DNA of 62,800 bases from the NCBI GenBank assembly GCA_023653075.1, contig JAMNXQ010000008.1, forward strand, positions 1 through 62,800, written 5' to 3'. Positions 1 through 8,141 of this stretch are shown piece after piece. A model generated the notes under the pieces. The model was not told the origin of the DNA, did not search any database, and was given only the letters and a program-made list of their open reading frames with translations. A program made the position numbers and the translations under genes. This DNA is from Algoriphagus sp. Lineage in GTDB: Bacteria; Bacteroidota; Bacteroidia; Cytophagales; Cyclobacteriaceae. Numbering within the stretch: position 1 is the stretch's first letter; each line of letters opens with the position of its first letter.

Positions 1-491
1 ACGGTCCGCTGCACGGCGATTTCTTGGTAGTAGCGGAGCTGCCAACTCCCACTCTTGTCTTCAAAGGGTACTTGGGCAAATTTTTCTCGCCAATCGTTTT
101 GCTCCGCAAAGGTCTTGTCCCAAAGTTCTTGGGGGCTGAGAAAGTCAGTTACCAAGCCTTCCTGACCCGTCTTCATGCAGATTTGGTAGATGGCTTTGCC
201 ATTGCTGCTGTAGCTGGTCTCTAGGCGGAGCTTGTCCGCATAGTTTTTGGCTTGCATGACCCCTTCTCCTACCTCCAGCTCCTCGCTTTTGGCTTCTACT
301 ACAGCCAGTTTGATGCCTTTGTACACCAGTACGTAATCCGCAATTTCCCGCTTGCCACGGCCACCGCCAGTTTGAATCTTCCCGGCAGTGATCCGGTACT
401 CACGAAGGACTTTGGAGTCTTCGACCACACCCCAGCCACAGGCTTTTAGCTTGGGGTCGATCAGTTCCGCTCGGGTTTCAGATTCGTTCAT
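1..491 (-). CDS. hsdR: Type I restriction enzyme R subunit, N-terminal part (runs off the left edge)
   Basis: Reading leftwards from ATG at 491 gives an open frame of 163 codons with no stop before the window edge, so only the N terminus is present. It begins MNESETRAELIDPKLKACGW and continues with IADYVLVYKGIKLAVVEAKS, which is the Asp...Glu-x-Lys core of the HsdR_N nuclease fold. The stretch SWQLRYYQEIAVQR near the edge is the usual entry into the helicase part (Q-motif-like RYYQ). HsdR cuts and translocates DNA in complex with HsdM and HsdS. It starts four bases after the stop of the Fic-fusion gene, so it is the last visible gene of the hsd operon. The family is clear. The complete length and the helicase motifs cannot be seen. 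Confidence 0.9.
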   Translation of the reverse strand, partial: MNESETRAELIDPKLKACGWGVVEDSKVLREYRITAGKIQTGGGRGKREIADYVLVYKGIKLAVVEAKSEELEVGEGVMQAKNYADKLRLETSYSSNGKAIYQICMKTGQEGLVTDFLSPQELWDKTFAEQNDWREKFAQVPFEDKSGSWQLRYYQEIAVQRT

Positions 492-495
492 TTTT

Positions 496-1374
496 CTAGT
501 TTTCTTCGTAATAATAGGAATAATCAATTCCCTTCAAATACATTTCTCTGCTGTCAATTTCTGTGGTCAGCCCACTTTTGAGTAGTTTTTTCAGGGCGTT
601 ACTGTTGACAGGACTTTTCACCATGGCATTCATGTAATCGACTTTGCCTAGTTTGCTCCAGTCCACACATTTTTTCAGTCGCTTTTTTAACATCAAATCC
701 AACCAAATTCGGGTGCTTCTGCCATTGCCTTCTAGAAAAGGATGGGCCACATTCATCTCGACGTATTTGGTCACAAGTTCATCAAAAGTGGTTTCGGGTA
801 GCGCATCGATTTGTTTCAGTGTATCCCCAAGAAAGCGTGCAGCGGCAAATTGAAAACCCCCTTTGGAAATGTTTTTCTCCCTGATTTGCCCAGCAAAGTC
901 ATACAATCCGCCAAATAAATACCCGTGAATTTGCTGCAACCCTTTGGTGGTGCCTACTTCTATGCTGTCAATAAAAGAACTCTCGAATAGGGCATAGGCT
1001 TTGGTTTTGCTTTTTCCATCGATCGTTTCATCACTGTAGGTAAACCATTCGATAAAGCGGTTGGCCTTTGTTCCCGGAAATGTTTTGCCAAGTGCTATAA
1101 TCCCCTTGTAGTCGAGCACATCCGACAAACGTTTTTTGCCGTCGGGAGCGAGTAATTTCAACTGGGTAGTGGCACTAACCACTTGACTGCCTTCTTTTTT
1201 AAGTTTGGCTTTCAGGTATTTCCAATAGTTACGGGTTTTGCTGTAGTCGTCTTGGTCGGTAAGCACGGCAACGATATCCAATACCGAAAACCACCACTTG
1301 GCCTGCGCCTCGTCCCATAAGGCACGCACCTCACGGTCGTCAAAAAACCGGATGGATAGTTTGGTGTGGCTCAT
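496..1374 (-). CDS. Bro-N / Fic domain fusion protein in the hsd operon
   Basis: This 292-residue protein has two parts. Residues 1-111 (for example [20 protein letters not shown] and later [10 protein letters not shown]) resemble the Bro-N DNA-binding domain of phage antirepressor and DinD-like proteins. Residues about 125-250 form a Fic domain with LYDFAGQIR and the catalytic motif [12 protein letters not shown] at 211-222, complete with His, Asn-Gly and Arg. Fic enzymes usually transfer AMP from ATP to a protein hydroxyl. The expected inhibitory motif (S/T)xxxE(G/N) is not obvious. The C-terminal SYYYEEN is only a loose candidate. The gene lies between an AlbA-type gene and hsdR, four bases before hsdR. 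A role modulating the restriction enzyme or acting as a fail-safe toxin is inference. Confidence 0.85.
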   Translation of the reverse strand: MSHTKLSIRFFDDREVRALWDEAQAKWWFSVLDIVAVLTDQDDYSKTRNYWKYLKAKLKKEGSQVVSATTQLKLLAPDGKKRLSDVLDYKGIIALGKTFPGTKANRFIEWFTYSDETIDGKSKTKAYALFESSFIDSIEVGTTKGLQQIHGYLFGGLYDFAGQIREKNISKGGFQFAAARFLGDTLKQIDALPETTFDELVTKYVEMNVAHPFLEGNGRSTRIWLDLMLKKRLKKCVDWSKLGKVDYMNAMVKSPVNSNALKKLLKSGLTTEIDSREMYLKGIDYSYYYEEN

Positions 1375-1510
1375 GTCAATTCCTGTCGTCTGTCGGGTTT
1401 AGTTGATTGTTTGCTGCTTTTTTTGCTTGGTAACTGCTCTCCTTGCGGATAGGTATTTTCATATAGTTAGGAATTTTACTCTTGTTTCTTTTTCGTTCCT
1501 AATTTGTGAT

Positions 1511-1598
1511 TTATCAAATAGCTATCAAATAACAATAATCTGAAAATCAATTAATTATAATTCATTTAGGTGGCTTTATCAAATAACCATCAAATAAG
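1511..1598. repeat. Two copies of a 23-base AT-rich direct repeat, possible operator
   Basis: The 227-base gap upstream of the Bro-N/Fic gene holds two near-identical copies of a 23-base block, at 1511-1533 and 1576-1598, matching at 20 of 23 positions. Each block itself contains ATCAAATA twice, 11 bases (about one helical turn) apart. Four half-sites in a promoter-sized gap look like an operator. The N-terminal Bro-N domain of the downstream product or the AlbA-type protein upstream could be the binder. That link is inference. Confidence 0.5.
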
Positions 1599-1601
1599 AC
1601 T

Positions 1602-3047
1602 TCAAGCCCAAAAGGGTAGGTAACTCGCATATTTCCGTGATTTACTTTCAGGATCATCTTCTTTGATCATTTGATCTTCTAAAGCATCACGAATAATACG
1701 AGATGCAGTCGCTGCATTTTGGTCCTTAATTTTAAATCTTTCTCTTAAACTTTGGTTTGTCATTTTTTCGTTTGACACATATTTCAAGCAAGCGTGCTGG
1801 TAACAAGCTCTGATTTTCTCTTTTTTATCCAGGTCATTCAAACTTTTGTAAGAATACATGGAGATTCGAGTTCTATTTTCTGCAACCAACACGTTGATAG
1901 CGGGCAATTGGTACAATTCATTATAAAAAATCACTTTATCTAAACCACTGCCTTTTTCTTCACAAAAACCCATTCTACGCATGAGATCTGCTAATTTTTC
2001 ATTTCGTGATAAGTAGGCATCAATAAACCGATCAGGCGTAACTAAGGGAGTTCCAGGATTTGATAGTTCAATTCTGTCGAAGAAAATCTCAACCATAGGG
2101 AAACCCTTTTCGGTCAAATCTTGATGGATCAGTGCATTGGCAACCAATTCTCTGATGGCGATTTCAGGATACATGCGCGAATCTTTTCTTAGTGCTTTCC
2201 CGATTTCTTCGTTGGCGGGTAGTTGACCGTTAATCCAATCCACTAAACCCTCAAATCCTAGAGCATAACCCTTCCCTCCGATTTGCTCCCGTTCTGTTTC
2301 AACCTTGTTTTTACCCTTGTATACTATAACTCTTACAGATTTGCGTTCTACACTTTCAAAATCTTTTAACTGCTTCGCAAAAAGTAAAGCTCCTAATTTA
2401 GTAATTGCATATGCCTTGCTTTTTATTACTAACCCCTCTTCCATAAACTTATCAATCACACCTTGTTGATTGGATGGATAAGGCAATTTCAATAAGTCGA
2501 AGTAAGTTTCAGTGCTTAGATACTTAAAAATATCTGAGCTGCTCAGATTGTCTTTAGCGATTTCTTTTTCAAAAGGAATTGAATCCTTTTTCCAAATTTT
2601 AGCATGCTTTTGCGGGAATTCATTTAGCTTTCTTGTAATACTATTCACCCGAATGTATGCCTGGTGAAGGAATTCAACGGGTTGATTTTTGGCAGCTGGA
2701 ATAATATAAATCGAAATGGCCCTGTTTGCGTCGTAATTAAAATCATAAACAGTAAGGTCAATTCTTGGATTTAGCCGGGTAAGTAACCAATGTTCTAAAT
2801 CTTCGTTTCCTTTTTTTGAAGATTTAGCTCTAAAAGTGCTCCCTTTGATGCGTTGGGTTTGGTCTTCTACACCGAATACAAGAAATCCAAATGGTTGATT
2901 GTGAATGCAGGCACCATTGGATAAAGCCGAAATCCGCTCTCCAATTTCTTCAGCAGAATGAAAGTTAAGTTTGAACTCCACGCATTCACTTTCCTGCGGC
3001 TGATTTACAAGCTCATTAACCAATGCGATCAATTCTGTCTGATTCAT
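1602..3047 (-). CDS. AlbA_2 / ATP-binding accessory protein of the type I R-M operon
   Basis: This 481-residue protein starts with an AlbA_2 (divergent AAA-4) domain, residues about 10-135, including ESECVEFKLNF and GFLVFGVEDQ. A GHKL-type ATP-binding region follows at about 275-380, with IAIRELVANALIHQD (N-box-like) and ELSNPGTP (G1-like). The C terminus looks like a winged helix. Such proteins are often annotated as transcriptional regulators or ATP-binding proteins and are recurrent passengers of type I R-M operons. The ATG overlaps the hsdS stop as ATGA, so the two genes are translationally coupled. The function in restriction is not established. The family call is firm. Confidence 0.85.
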   Translation of the reverse strand: MNQTELIALVNELVNQPQESECVEFKLNFHSAEEIGERISALSNGACIHNQPFGFLVFGVEDQTQRIKGSTFRAKSSKKGNEDLEHWLLTRLNPRIDLTVYDFNYDANRAISIYIIPAAKNQPVEFLHQAYIRVNSITRKLNEFPQKHAKIWKKDSIPFEKEIAKDNLSSSDIFKYLSTETYFDLLKLPYPSNQQGVIDKFMEEGLVIKSKAYAITKLGALLFAKQLKDFESVERKSVRVIVYKGKNKVETEREQIGGKGYALGFEGLVDWINGQLPANEEIGKALRKDSRMYPEIAIRELVANALIHQDLTEKGFPMVEIFFDRIELSNPGTPLVTPDRFIDAYLSRNEKLADLMRRMGFCEEKGSGLDKVIFYNELYQLPAINVLVAENRTRISMYSYKSLNDLDKKEKIRACYQHACLKYVSNEKMTNQSLRERFKIKDQNAATASRIIRDALEDQMIKEDDPESKSRKYASYLPFWA

Positions 3048-4255
3048 AAGCGCACCTCCACTTCTGTTTTCAGTTCCCCTGCAAAGGCCTTTTGCAAGAT
3101 GGATTTTTTCAGTTCCTCCAAGTCCGCTAGTTTCTGTTGGTAGACTGCGGCCAAGCGCTGGGTCTCAGCTCGAAGCGCATCCAATTGGCGGACGATGGTT
3201 TGTTGTTGTTCCAAGGATTTAGGGAAACTAATTTTTATGCTTTTCAAATTGTCATTATATAACCTTGAAATTGTAGCACCCTTTGTTGAACCCCAATCGC
3301 AAACCCCATAAAATTCAAATAGAAAATTATTTAAAACTTGTTTTTCATCATTATCAATCCAAACAATATTAGAATCTTGAAAATATGCTAGTTCTCCATC
3401 ATATCTAACTCTTCTCCCGATTGTACCAGATGCAGAAATTAAGATATCTCCTTTTTTTGGGAAAGAATATTTAGCACGAAATTCTTCATAGAGCTCCCTA
3501 GTTATAAATGCATCTGGTTCTTTGCCAAAAGTCCCAATTTTGTAAAAAGGAATGTCACCTTCTGTTGATGTTTGTTCTTTAAAAATGCGCTTGCACATTT
3601 TTGGCTTGCCAATATCCCCAACGGTTTTCTCCTCCCATCCCTCTCCTTTCTTCTCAAACACCCCCTGCAGGTAAGATTCAAACAGTTCTTTGGCGTTTTT
3701 GAGGTTTTGTTCGGCATTGGCTTTGGCCTTGGCGATCGCAAAAAAGGCTTCGTCTAGGAGGACGACTATGCGCTGCTGCTCGGGGAGGGATGTCGGAAAA
3801 CAAACTTCAATTTCTTTTAATTTCGCTTTGTTTAAGGTTTTACCCTTCACTTTTACATCACCTTCCGCAGCGGCATTCCAATCAAACAAAGACAGAAAAT
3901 GATAAAGAAAATATTTATCAATCAATTTCTCATTCTTAATTGTAAGTGCTGCTATTGCTTCATTAGTAAACAAATCTCTCCCTGCAAATGCTAATCTTCC
4001 CAAGGTTAATTTGAAACTTAATAGGAGGGTCCCTCTTTTTACAACCTTAGAAATTTTGGCAGCTTTATTTGAAATGTATTCTTTACTATCCAAAACTTCA
4101 TCACCATCAGTTTTCAATAAATCTGCAATTGAAAGCCAAACATTATCTGTTTCTTTTTCAATATCCCAATAAGATTTATCACCACGATAAGGCGTTTTAC
4201 CTAATTCAATTTGGCACAATTCATGAAGCTTTTTTATCTCCCAACCTTCTCTCAT
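3044..4255 (-). CDS. hsdS: Type I restriction-modification specificity subunit
   Basis: HsdS, 403 residues, with the classical duplicated layout. A first target-recognition domain (about 1-155) is followed by a conserved helical spacer beginning LPEQQRIVVLLDEAFFAIAK. A second recognition domain (about 205-340) is followed by a matching helix beginning LEQQQTIVRQLDALRAETQR. It sets the bipartite DNA target for methylation and cleavage. Start and stop codons overlap hsdM and the AlbA-type gene by four bases each (ATGA). The recognition domains are more AT-rich than the helices, as usual for shuffled specificity domains. No inverted repeats or recombinase that would indicate phase-variable switching are visible here. 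Confidence 0.95.
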   Translation of the reverse strand: MREGWEIKKLHELCQIELGKTPYRGDKSYWDIEKETDNVWLSIADLLKTDGDEVLDSKEYISNKAAKISKVVKRGTLLLSFKLTLGRLAFAGRDLFTNEAIAALTIKNEKLIDKYFLYHFLSLFDWNAAAEGDVKVKGKTLNKAKLKEIEVCFPTSLPEQQRIVVLLDEAFFAIAKAKANAEQNLKNAKELFESYLQGVFEKKGEGWEEKTVGDIGKPKMCKRIFKEQTSTEGDIPFYKIGTFGKEPDAFITRELYEEFRAKYSFPKKGDILISASGTIGRRVRYDGELAYFQDSNIVWIDNDEKQVLNNFLFEFYGVCDWGSTKGATISRLYNDNLKSIKISFPKSLEQQQTIVRQLDALRAETQRLAAVYQQKLADLEELKKSILQKAFAGELKTEVEVRL

Positions 4256-5706
4256 AGTAACTCCAAGATTGAGCTGAGAATCTCGCCACTTTCTTCATCC
4301 AAAGCTTTCATCTCTTCCAAGATGGCATGGGGAGAGCGCAGGGCTGCTTCCTCCTTTTTGTTCGGGTTCTTGACACTCAGGTCAAAGGTGCTTTGGTCGA
4401 TATCGGCCACGTTCACTGTCCAGGAATTGGCACTCTCTGCAAAGGTCTTTTGCAGTGTGACAAAGTCCGCCAAGTCCTTTTCATTTAAGGGATTGGTCTT
4501 GCCTAGGTTGCGGTCGAGATTCAGCTGATAAAACCATACGTTCCGCGTCGGCTTGCCCTTCTCAAAGAAGAGCACCACGGTCTTTACCCCTGCACCGGTG
4601 AAGGTTCCTCCCGGCAAGTCCAAGACCGTATGCAGGTTGCAGCTGACCAGCAGGCTCTTGCGTAGCGCTACGGAAGCATTGTCCGTATTACTCAGGAAGG
4701 TATTCTTGATGACGATACCCGCCTTGCCACCTGCCTTCATACTCTTGATAAAGTGCTGCAGGAAGAGTGAGGCTGTTTCTCCGGTTTTGATAGGGAAGTT
4801 TTGCTGCACCTCGGCACGCTCCTTGCCTCCAAAGGGAGGATTGGCAAGGACGATGTCGTAGCGGTCCTTCTCTTGGATGTCCGCAAGGTTTTCGGCAAGG
4901 GTATTCGTATGGATGATATTGGGCGCTTCGACGCCGTGCAGAATCATGTTCATGATGCCGATGATGTAGGCCAAGGATTTCTTCTCCTTGCCGTAAAAGG
5001 TGCGCTTTTGGAGGATCTCTGTTTCGGCACTCGAGAGCGCCTTGCTATGCTTCAAGTAGTCAAAGGCCTCGCAGAGGAAGCCTGCGGAGCCAACTGCCCC
5101 ATCGTATATTTTGTCCCCGATGGTAGGGGCGACCACCTTGACGATGGTCGTAATGAGCGGTCTTGGGGTATAGTACTCGCCCCCGTTGCGGCCGGCATTG
5201 CCCATGTTCTTGATTTTGTCCTCGTAGAGGTGGCTCATCTCGTGCTTCTCCGCATGGGTACGGAAGCGGAGCTCGTCGATGCGGTTGATGATTTCCCGTA
5301 GGTTGTAGCCGCTTTGGATGCGGTTCTTGAGTTCGCTAAAAATCTCCCCAATCTTGTATTCGATGGTATCGGCGCTGTCGGCACTTTGCTTGAAGCGTTT
5401 GAGGTAGGGAAAGAGTTTGCCATTCACAAAGTCCAGGAGGTCATCTCCTGTTTGTGCGCGATGGTGGTCGAGCTTGCCCTCGGTGTCCTTGGGTGCGGCC
5501 CACACATTCCATTGGTAGTCGGCAGCGATGATGGGGCTGTAGGACTTGCCGGTGAGTTCGGCTGCCGTGGCCCGATCCTTCTCGAGGTCATCGAGGTACT
5601 TGAGAAACAAGATCCAGGAGGTTTGCTCTACGTAATCCAGTTCACTCCCACAGCCTGCGTCCTTGTGCAGGATATCGTCTATATTCTTAAAAGTCTGTTC
5701 AAACAT
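4252..5706 (-). CDS. hsdM: Type I restriction-modification DNA methyltransferase subunit
   Basis: HsdM, 484 residues, is an adenine-N6 methyltransferase. An N-terminal helical HsdM_N domain (1-130) precedes the catalytic domain. GEYYTPRPL (about 177-185) is the usual HsdM signature. The SAM-binding motif I reads DGAVGSAGFL (202-211) rather than the commoner D-P-x-x-G-T/S-G. NPPFGGKER (289-297) is motif IV with the catalytic NPPF. It is the first gene of the operon (hsdM, hsdS, AlbA-type, Fic fusion, hsdR). The upstream 200 bases contain no gene. A weak -7-like TAACTTTA is present in the leader, but no convincing -33 element was found. Confidence 0.95.
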   Translation of the reverse strand: MFEQTFKNIDDILHKDAGCGSELDYVEQTSWILFLKYLDDLEKDRATAAELTGKSYSPIIAADYQWNVWAAPKDTEGKLDHHRAQTGDDLLDFVNGKLFPYLKRFKQSADSADTIEYKIGEIFSELKNRIQSGYNLREIINRIDELRFRTHAEKHEMSHLYEDKIKNMGNAGRNGGEYYTPRPLITTIVKVVAPTIGDKIYDGAVGSAGFLCEAFDYLKHSKALSSAETEILQKRTFYGKEKKSLAYIIGIMNMILHGVEAPNIIHTNTLAENLADIQEKDRYDIVLANPPFGGKERAEVQQNFPIKTGETASLFLQHFIKSMKAGGKAGIVIKNTFLSNTDNASVALRKSLLVSCNLHTVLDLPGGTFTGAGVKTVVLFFEKGKPTRNVWFYQLNLDRNLGKTNPLNEKDLADFVTLQKTFAESANSWTVNVADIDQSTFDLSVKNPNKKEEAALRSPHAILEEMKALDEESGEILSSILELL

Positions 5707-5909
5707 GGTTTCTGCTTGTGGCTACTATTCCCTAAAGTTAACATTCTTCGCGTTGTGCTGGGAGCGGGGGAGGGTTTTTTGGTGGGGGGAGTTTGGTTAG
5801 GGGTAACTAGTGACAGGTTTTGGGGTTTGGAGTCCCACTACCTCAAGAAACAAAGCTCCAAGTTTGCACGTCACCCCGCATGACGCAAAACCCGTGTTGT
5901 AGTCAGTTT
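5707..5909. other. Intergenic gap upstream of hsdM
   Basis: These 203 bases separate hsdM from the Abi-C family gene. No coding frame, terminator-like hairpin or convincing promoter was found, beyond a G-rich tract around 5760-5800. The hsd operon promoter should lie here. Confidence 0.4.
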
Positions 5910-6818
5910 TCATTTCTTCATTTGATGTGTCTCAAGCAAATATATTGCAAGTGTCGAAGCCGCCCCAACGGCTAATTTTGCGTGTCTTGGTTGAAGACCT
6001 TTAAATTTTCCGTCTTTGCCGTGTCCACTACCATATTCATTTCTTATTTCAGATATTCCTTGAACAACAGAGGATAAACTTCCTAATATCTGTTTAATTG
6101 AAGTCGCTGCTTTGGCTTCGTTGGGAATGTCGTCTGGTGTAAGTTTTAGTAACTTGGTTGTCTCTTTCATTAATCGAGGTAAGTCCCAGTTTTTATCACA
6201 AGCCTCGTTCCTTTCCTCAAAGATGGATTTACAGCAAGTTTCTATTAATTCTTTTGCTATTCCGATGGAAACATGAGGTGCGTTCTCTATTGAAACTTCC
6301 ATTAAGTTTATTTGCTGGGTCACATATTCAGCATTAAGTATTTGCTTTAATGTTTCCCCTTTTTTTGAAATAGTTTCACTGCCGGAAATTTTGAGCCTTC
6401 CAATAAACAAAGGCTTACCAGAAATTTTAGACTTCTCAACAATCTCAAAACTGTCATTACTCAAATTGTCATTAAATATTTGAAGTAGCTTGTTTACTTC
6501 TGATGAGTCAACTCTAACCAAGGGATGAATCATTTCACATAAAAAATTCAAAAAGATTGAGTCATCACAATAAAGTAAATTAAATCTACTGTCTCCAAAA
6601 ATCCAGTTGTCTTCCCAGTCATTTGGATTATTTACTCTATGTTGCCAAATGTCACCTGCTGCATTTTTAAATCGACTATCAAAAGACTCCATTCGTTCCA
6701 AGTCAAAAAGTCGAGATAGAAAATCTGTCTCAGTCATACGTCCTGACCACCAAATTCCTTCTGCTTGAATGAAGTCAAAAATATTTCGTCTGGTGATATT
6801 GGTTATTTTGTTTTTCAC
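5910..6818 (-). CDS. Abortive infection (Abi-C domain) family protein
   Basis: This 302-residue protein has an N-terminal region (about 8-100) with ITRRNIFDFIQ, WWSGRMTETDFLSRLFDLER and an aromatic-rich W-x-x-N-W-I-F stretch, resembling AbiJ-type N-terminal domains. The C-terminal part (about 195-295) matches the Abi-C domain: ELIETCCKSIFEERN, a spacer, then VVQGISEIRNEYGSGHG and HAKLAVGAASTLAIYLLETH. The RNxYGSGHG motif resembles RxxxGxxHG-type sites found in HEPN-like nuclease folds, so an RNA-targeting, phage-triggered toxin is plausible but inferred. It lies alone on the minus strand upstream of hsdM and is more AT-rich than the housekeeping genes to the right, in keeping with horizontally moved defence genes. 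Confidence 0.75.
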   Translation of the reverse strand: MKNKITNITRRNIFDFIQAEGIWWSGRMTETDFLSRLFDLERMESFDSRFKNAAGDIWQHRVNNPNDWEDNWIFGDSRFNLLYCDDSIFLNFLCEMIHPLVRVDSSEVNKLLQIFNDNLSNDSFEIVEKSKISGKPLFIGRLKISGSETISKKGETLKQILNAEYVTQQINLMEVSIENAPHVSIGIAKELIETCCKSIFEERNEACDKNWDLPRLMKETTKLLKLTPDDIPNEAKAATSIKQILGSLSSVVQGISEIRNEYGSGHGKDGKFKGLQPRHAKLAVGAASTLAIYLLETHQMKK

Positions 6819-7572
6819 TTTTTTGTGTCGATTTAAAATTGGCTATAACTCTCTTATATTCGATACCTTTTATCGTTTATCACTTCCCTTTTTTAGAAAT
6901 AAGCGATAAAACTGTTTCGGTTTATGAGCAGATCTTAGTCAATGTTTAGTTTACATCTCATCGAACGAATGCTTGATTTTTTGAATGTATACGGTGCTAC
7001 TAGTGATTTGGATTTCTCTGAATTTGGTTTTCTTTATAGTTTTGGTTCTAAGTTCGTGGTGATATCCACCTAGGTAAAATCTAAATTTTAGGCTACTTGT
7101 ACATGAATTATTCGTTTGCTTCTGATAGGAAGTATAAACAAGTTACGTCGTGTTCAAGTATGATTTGAAATTCTGACGCTGGTTGTCGGAAAAAAAATCA
7201 AAGTTTTTTCTCGGGGGAGGTACTCGGGCGTATTTTCTAAGTTATAGCTTAGATTCCTCAGTACCAATGAGTTTACGGATTGTATGATTTTGTGCATACC
7301 AGATTCAGCTGAGTCATTCCCCTCTTGCCAAAAAATTACGAATACAGCTAGCGGGATTTCATTCGGGTGCTTGTGTCCCGCAAATGGCTGCTCTTGGCTA
7401 GCGTGGGTACTCGGTTTTCCAGATTTTAAATCTCGGCTACTAGAATGATACGCTATGATCCGATTTGATCTGATTTTGATACGAAAAAGTCCTCTAATCA
7501 GACAGGTAAGTGTCCTGTGGTACGCTAATCTTGCCTAGCTGCTGTTAGCTGTGTTGCCTTCTTGCCTCAATG
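6819..7572. other. Long intergenic stretch without a recognised gene
   Basis: About 750 bases between the Abi-C gene and the antitoxin-like gene. I read both strands and found only short frames without recognisable protein signatures, no tRNA-like cloverleaf and no array of repeats. It may be decayed mobile DNA within the defence island. Confidence 0.4.
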
Positions 7573-7734
7573 TTATTGACCAATGAGTTTTGTTTTGTTC
7601 TCGTCGAGCTTTTGTTTGATATAGGCTTTTAACTCGTCCAACGTCATGTGCTGTGTTTCAGAACTAATTTTGTCTCTGATTTCACGCATCATAGTTACAG
7701 CGTCAAACTGCTTTTCTTTTTTAGTCGTTTCCAT
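7573..7734 (-). CDS. Small antitoxin-like protein next to a PIN-toxin remnant
   Basis: ATG at 7734 opens a 53-residue frame starting METTKKEKQFDAVTMMREIR and ending at TAA 7573-7575. The pattern FDAV-x-MMREIRDKI followed by a helix with MTLDELKAYI is typical of the short proteins paired with VapC-like PIN toxins in Bacteroidota and cyanobacteria, where it acts as antitoxin. The start overlaps the 3' end of the PIN remnant by 14 bases, which is the usual toxin-antitoxin gene coupling. The partner toxin is truncated, so this antitoxin appears orphaned. The pairing is recognised from family resemblance and not proven. Confidence 0.6.
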   Translation of the reverse strand: METTKKEKQFDAVTMMREIRDKISSETQHMTLDELKAYIKQKLDENKTKLIGQ

Positions 7735-7918
7735 AATTCATGAGGTCTTTGGGGCTCCTAATTTCTAGAACTGAATAGCCATGTCGACTATTCACAGTGT
7801 TATAGCCTTTAATTCTGTCCAAATTTACGATATGTTTAAAATTCCAACTTGCTAAAACGTCCACTTTGTGGATGGTTGCCATAGCAACAGTTTTGATTTT
7901 ACTATCCCCTATATTTTT
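7721..7918 (-). pseudogene. PIN-domain toxin, C-terminal remnant only
   Basis: The open frame from 7918 down to TAA 7721-7723 encodes a C-terminal PIN domain fragment with ATIHKVDVLASWNFKHIVNL and later GYSVLEIRSPKDLM. The WNFKHIVN block and the closing SP-x-D/E pattern are characteristic of this VapC-like family. The N-terminal half with the first acidic residues is missing: an in-frame TGA stands at 7919-7921 and sequence just beyond belongs to a duplicated amidohydrolase tail. The remaining internal ATG (7882) would give only 53 residues. The toxin is therefore almost certainly inactive. The junction with foreign sequence is about 30 bases further right. Confidence 0.7.
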
Positions 7919-7950
7919 TCAAGGTAATCGTTGCCGTGCGGGTGAAGGTA

Positions 7951-8086
7951 TAAAAAAAACCTCCAATCGCTCTGGGAGGTCTAATGTAGGTTGACTGTGG
8001 ACTGTCGACCGTGGACAAGAATTTTACTTCTTCATCCCCATAAAGTCTACCACAAAGTAGCTCATCACGCGAACACCGAGTCCGAA
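7951..8086 (-). repeat. Diverged copy of the amidohydrolase 3' end and its terminator (left copy)
   Basis: This block aligns base for base, with a few small gaps and by eye about 80-85% identity, to 9433-9568, which is the 3' end, stop codon and terminator of the M20 amidohydrolase. It includes the terminator-like hairpin (acctcc...gggaggt after a run of A), a GGACTGT-type repeat, and coding sequence reading GFGLGVRVMSYFVVDFMGMK. The pair forms direct repeats flanking the DUF1016 nuclease gene, as expected for a tandem duplication, a decayed paralogue or an insertion that carried a replacement gene end. Confidence 0.8.
7991..8018. repeat. Dispersed GGACTGT-type repeat, copy 1
   Basis: TTGACTGTGGACTGTCGACC followed by GTGGACAA. 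It belongs to a family of TGGACTGT/GGACCGT units that recurs in several gaps of this window, here inside the duplicated amidohydrolase tail region. Confidence 0.6.
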
Positions 8087-8110
8087 GCCAGCTTCGGAAC
8101 ATAAATCCTG
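8024..8110 (-). pseudogene. C-terminal fragment of an M20 amidohydrolase
   Basis: Minus-strand codons from about 8110 down to TAA 8024-8026 encode SEAGFGLGVRVMSYFVVDFM plus GMKK, nearly identical to the last residues of the intact amidohydrolase (SGFVLGVRVMSYFVVDFMGM plus KK). Nothing to the right of about 8110 resembles the rest of that protein. It is a gene tail without a gene, left by duplication or insertion. Confidence 0.75.
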
Positions 8111-8141
8111 ACTAGTACACCTGTCCTTTAACAAATGCGAC

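Noticed and set aside
5053..5110. HsdM motif I reading DGAVGSAGFL as a sign of an inactive enzyme
   Set aside because: The Gly-rich SAM loop is preserved in this variant, and NPPF and the other HsdM signatures are intact, so I treat it as a functional subfamily.
5314..5883. A 189-codon plus-strand frame over hsdM
   Set aside because: It runs antisense to a well-supported gene and has no motif.
7902..8102. A 66-codon minus-strand frame across the duplicated amidohydrolase tail
   Set aside because: It is in a different frame from the conserved tail codons, crosses a terminator-like hairpin and has no recognisable protein features.
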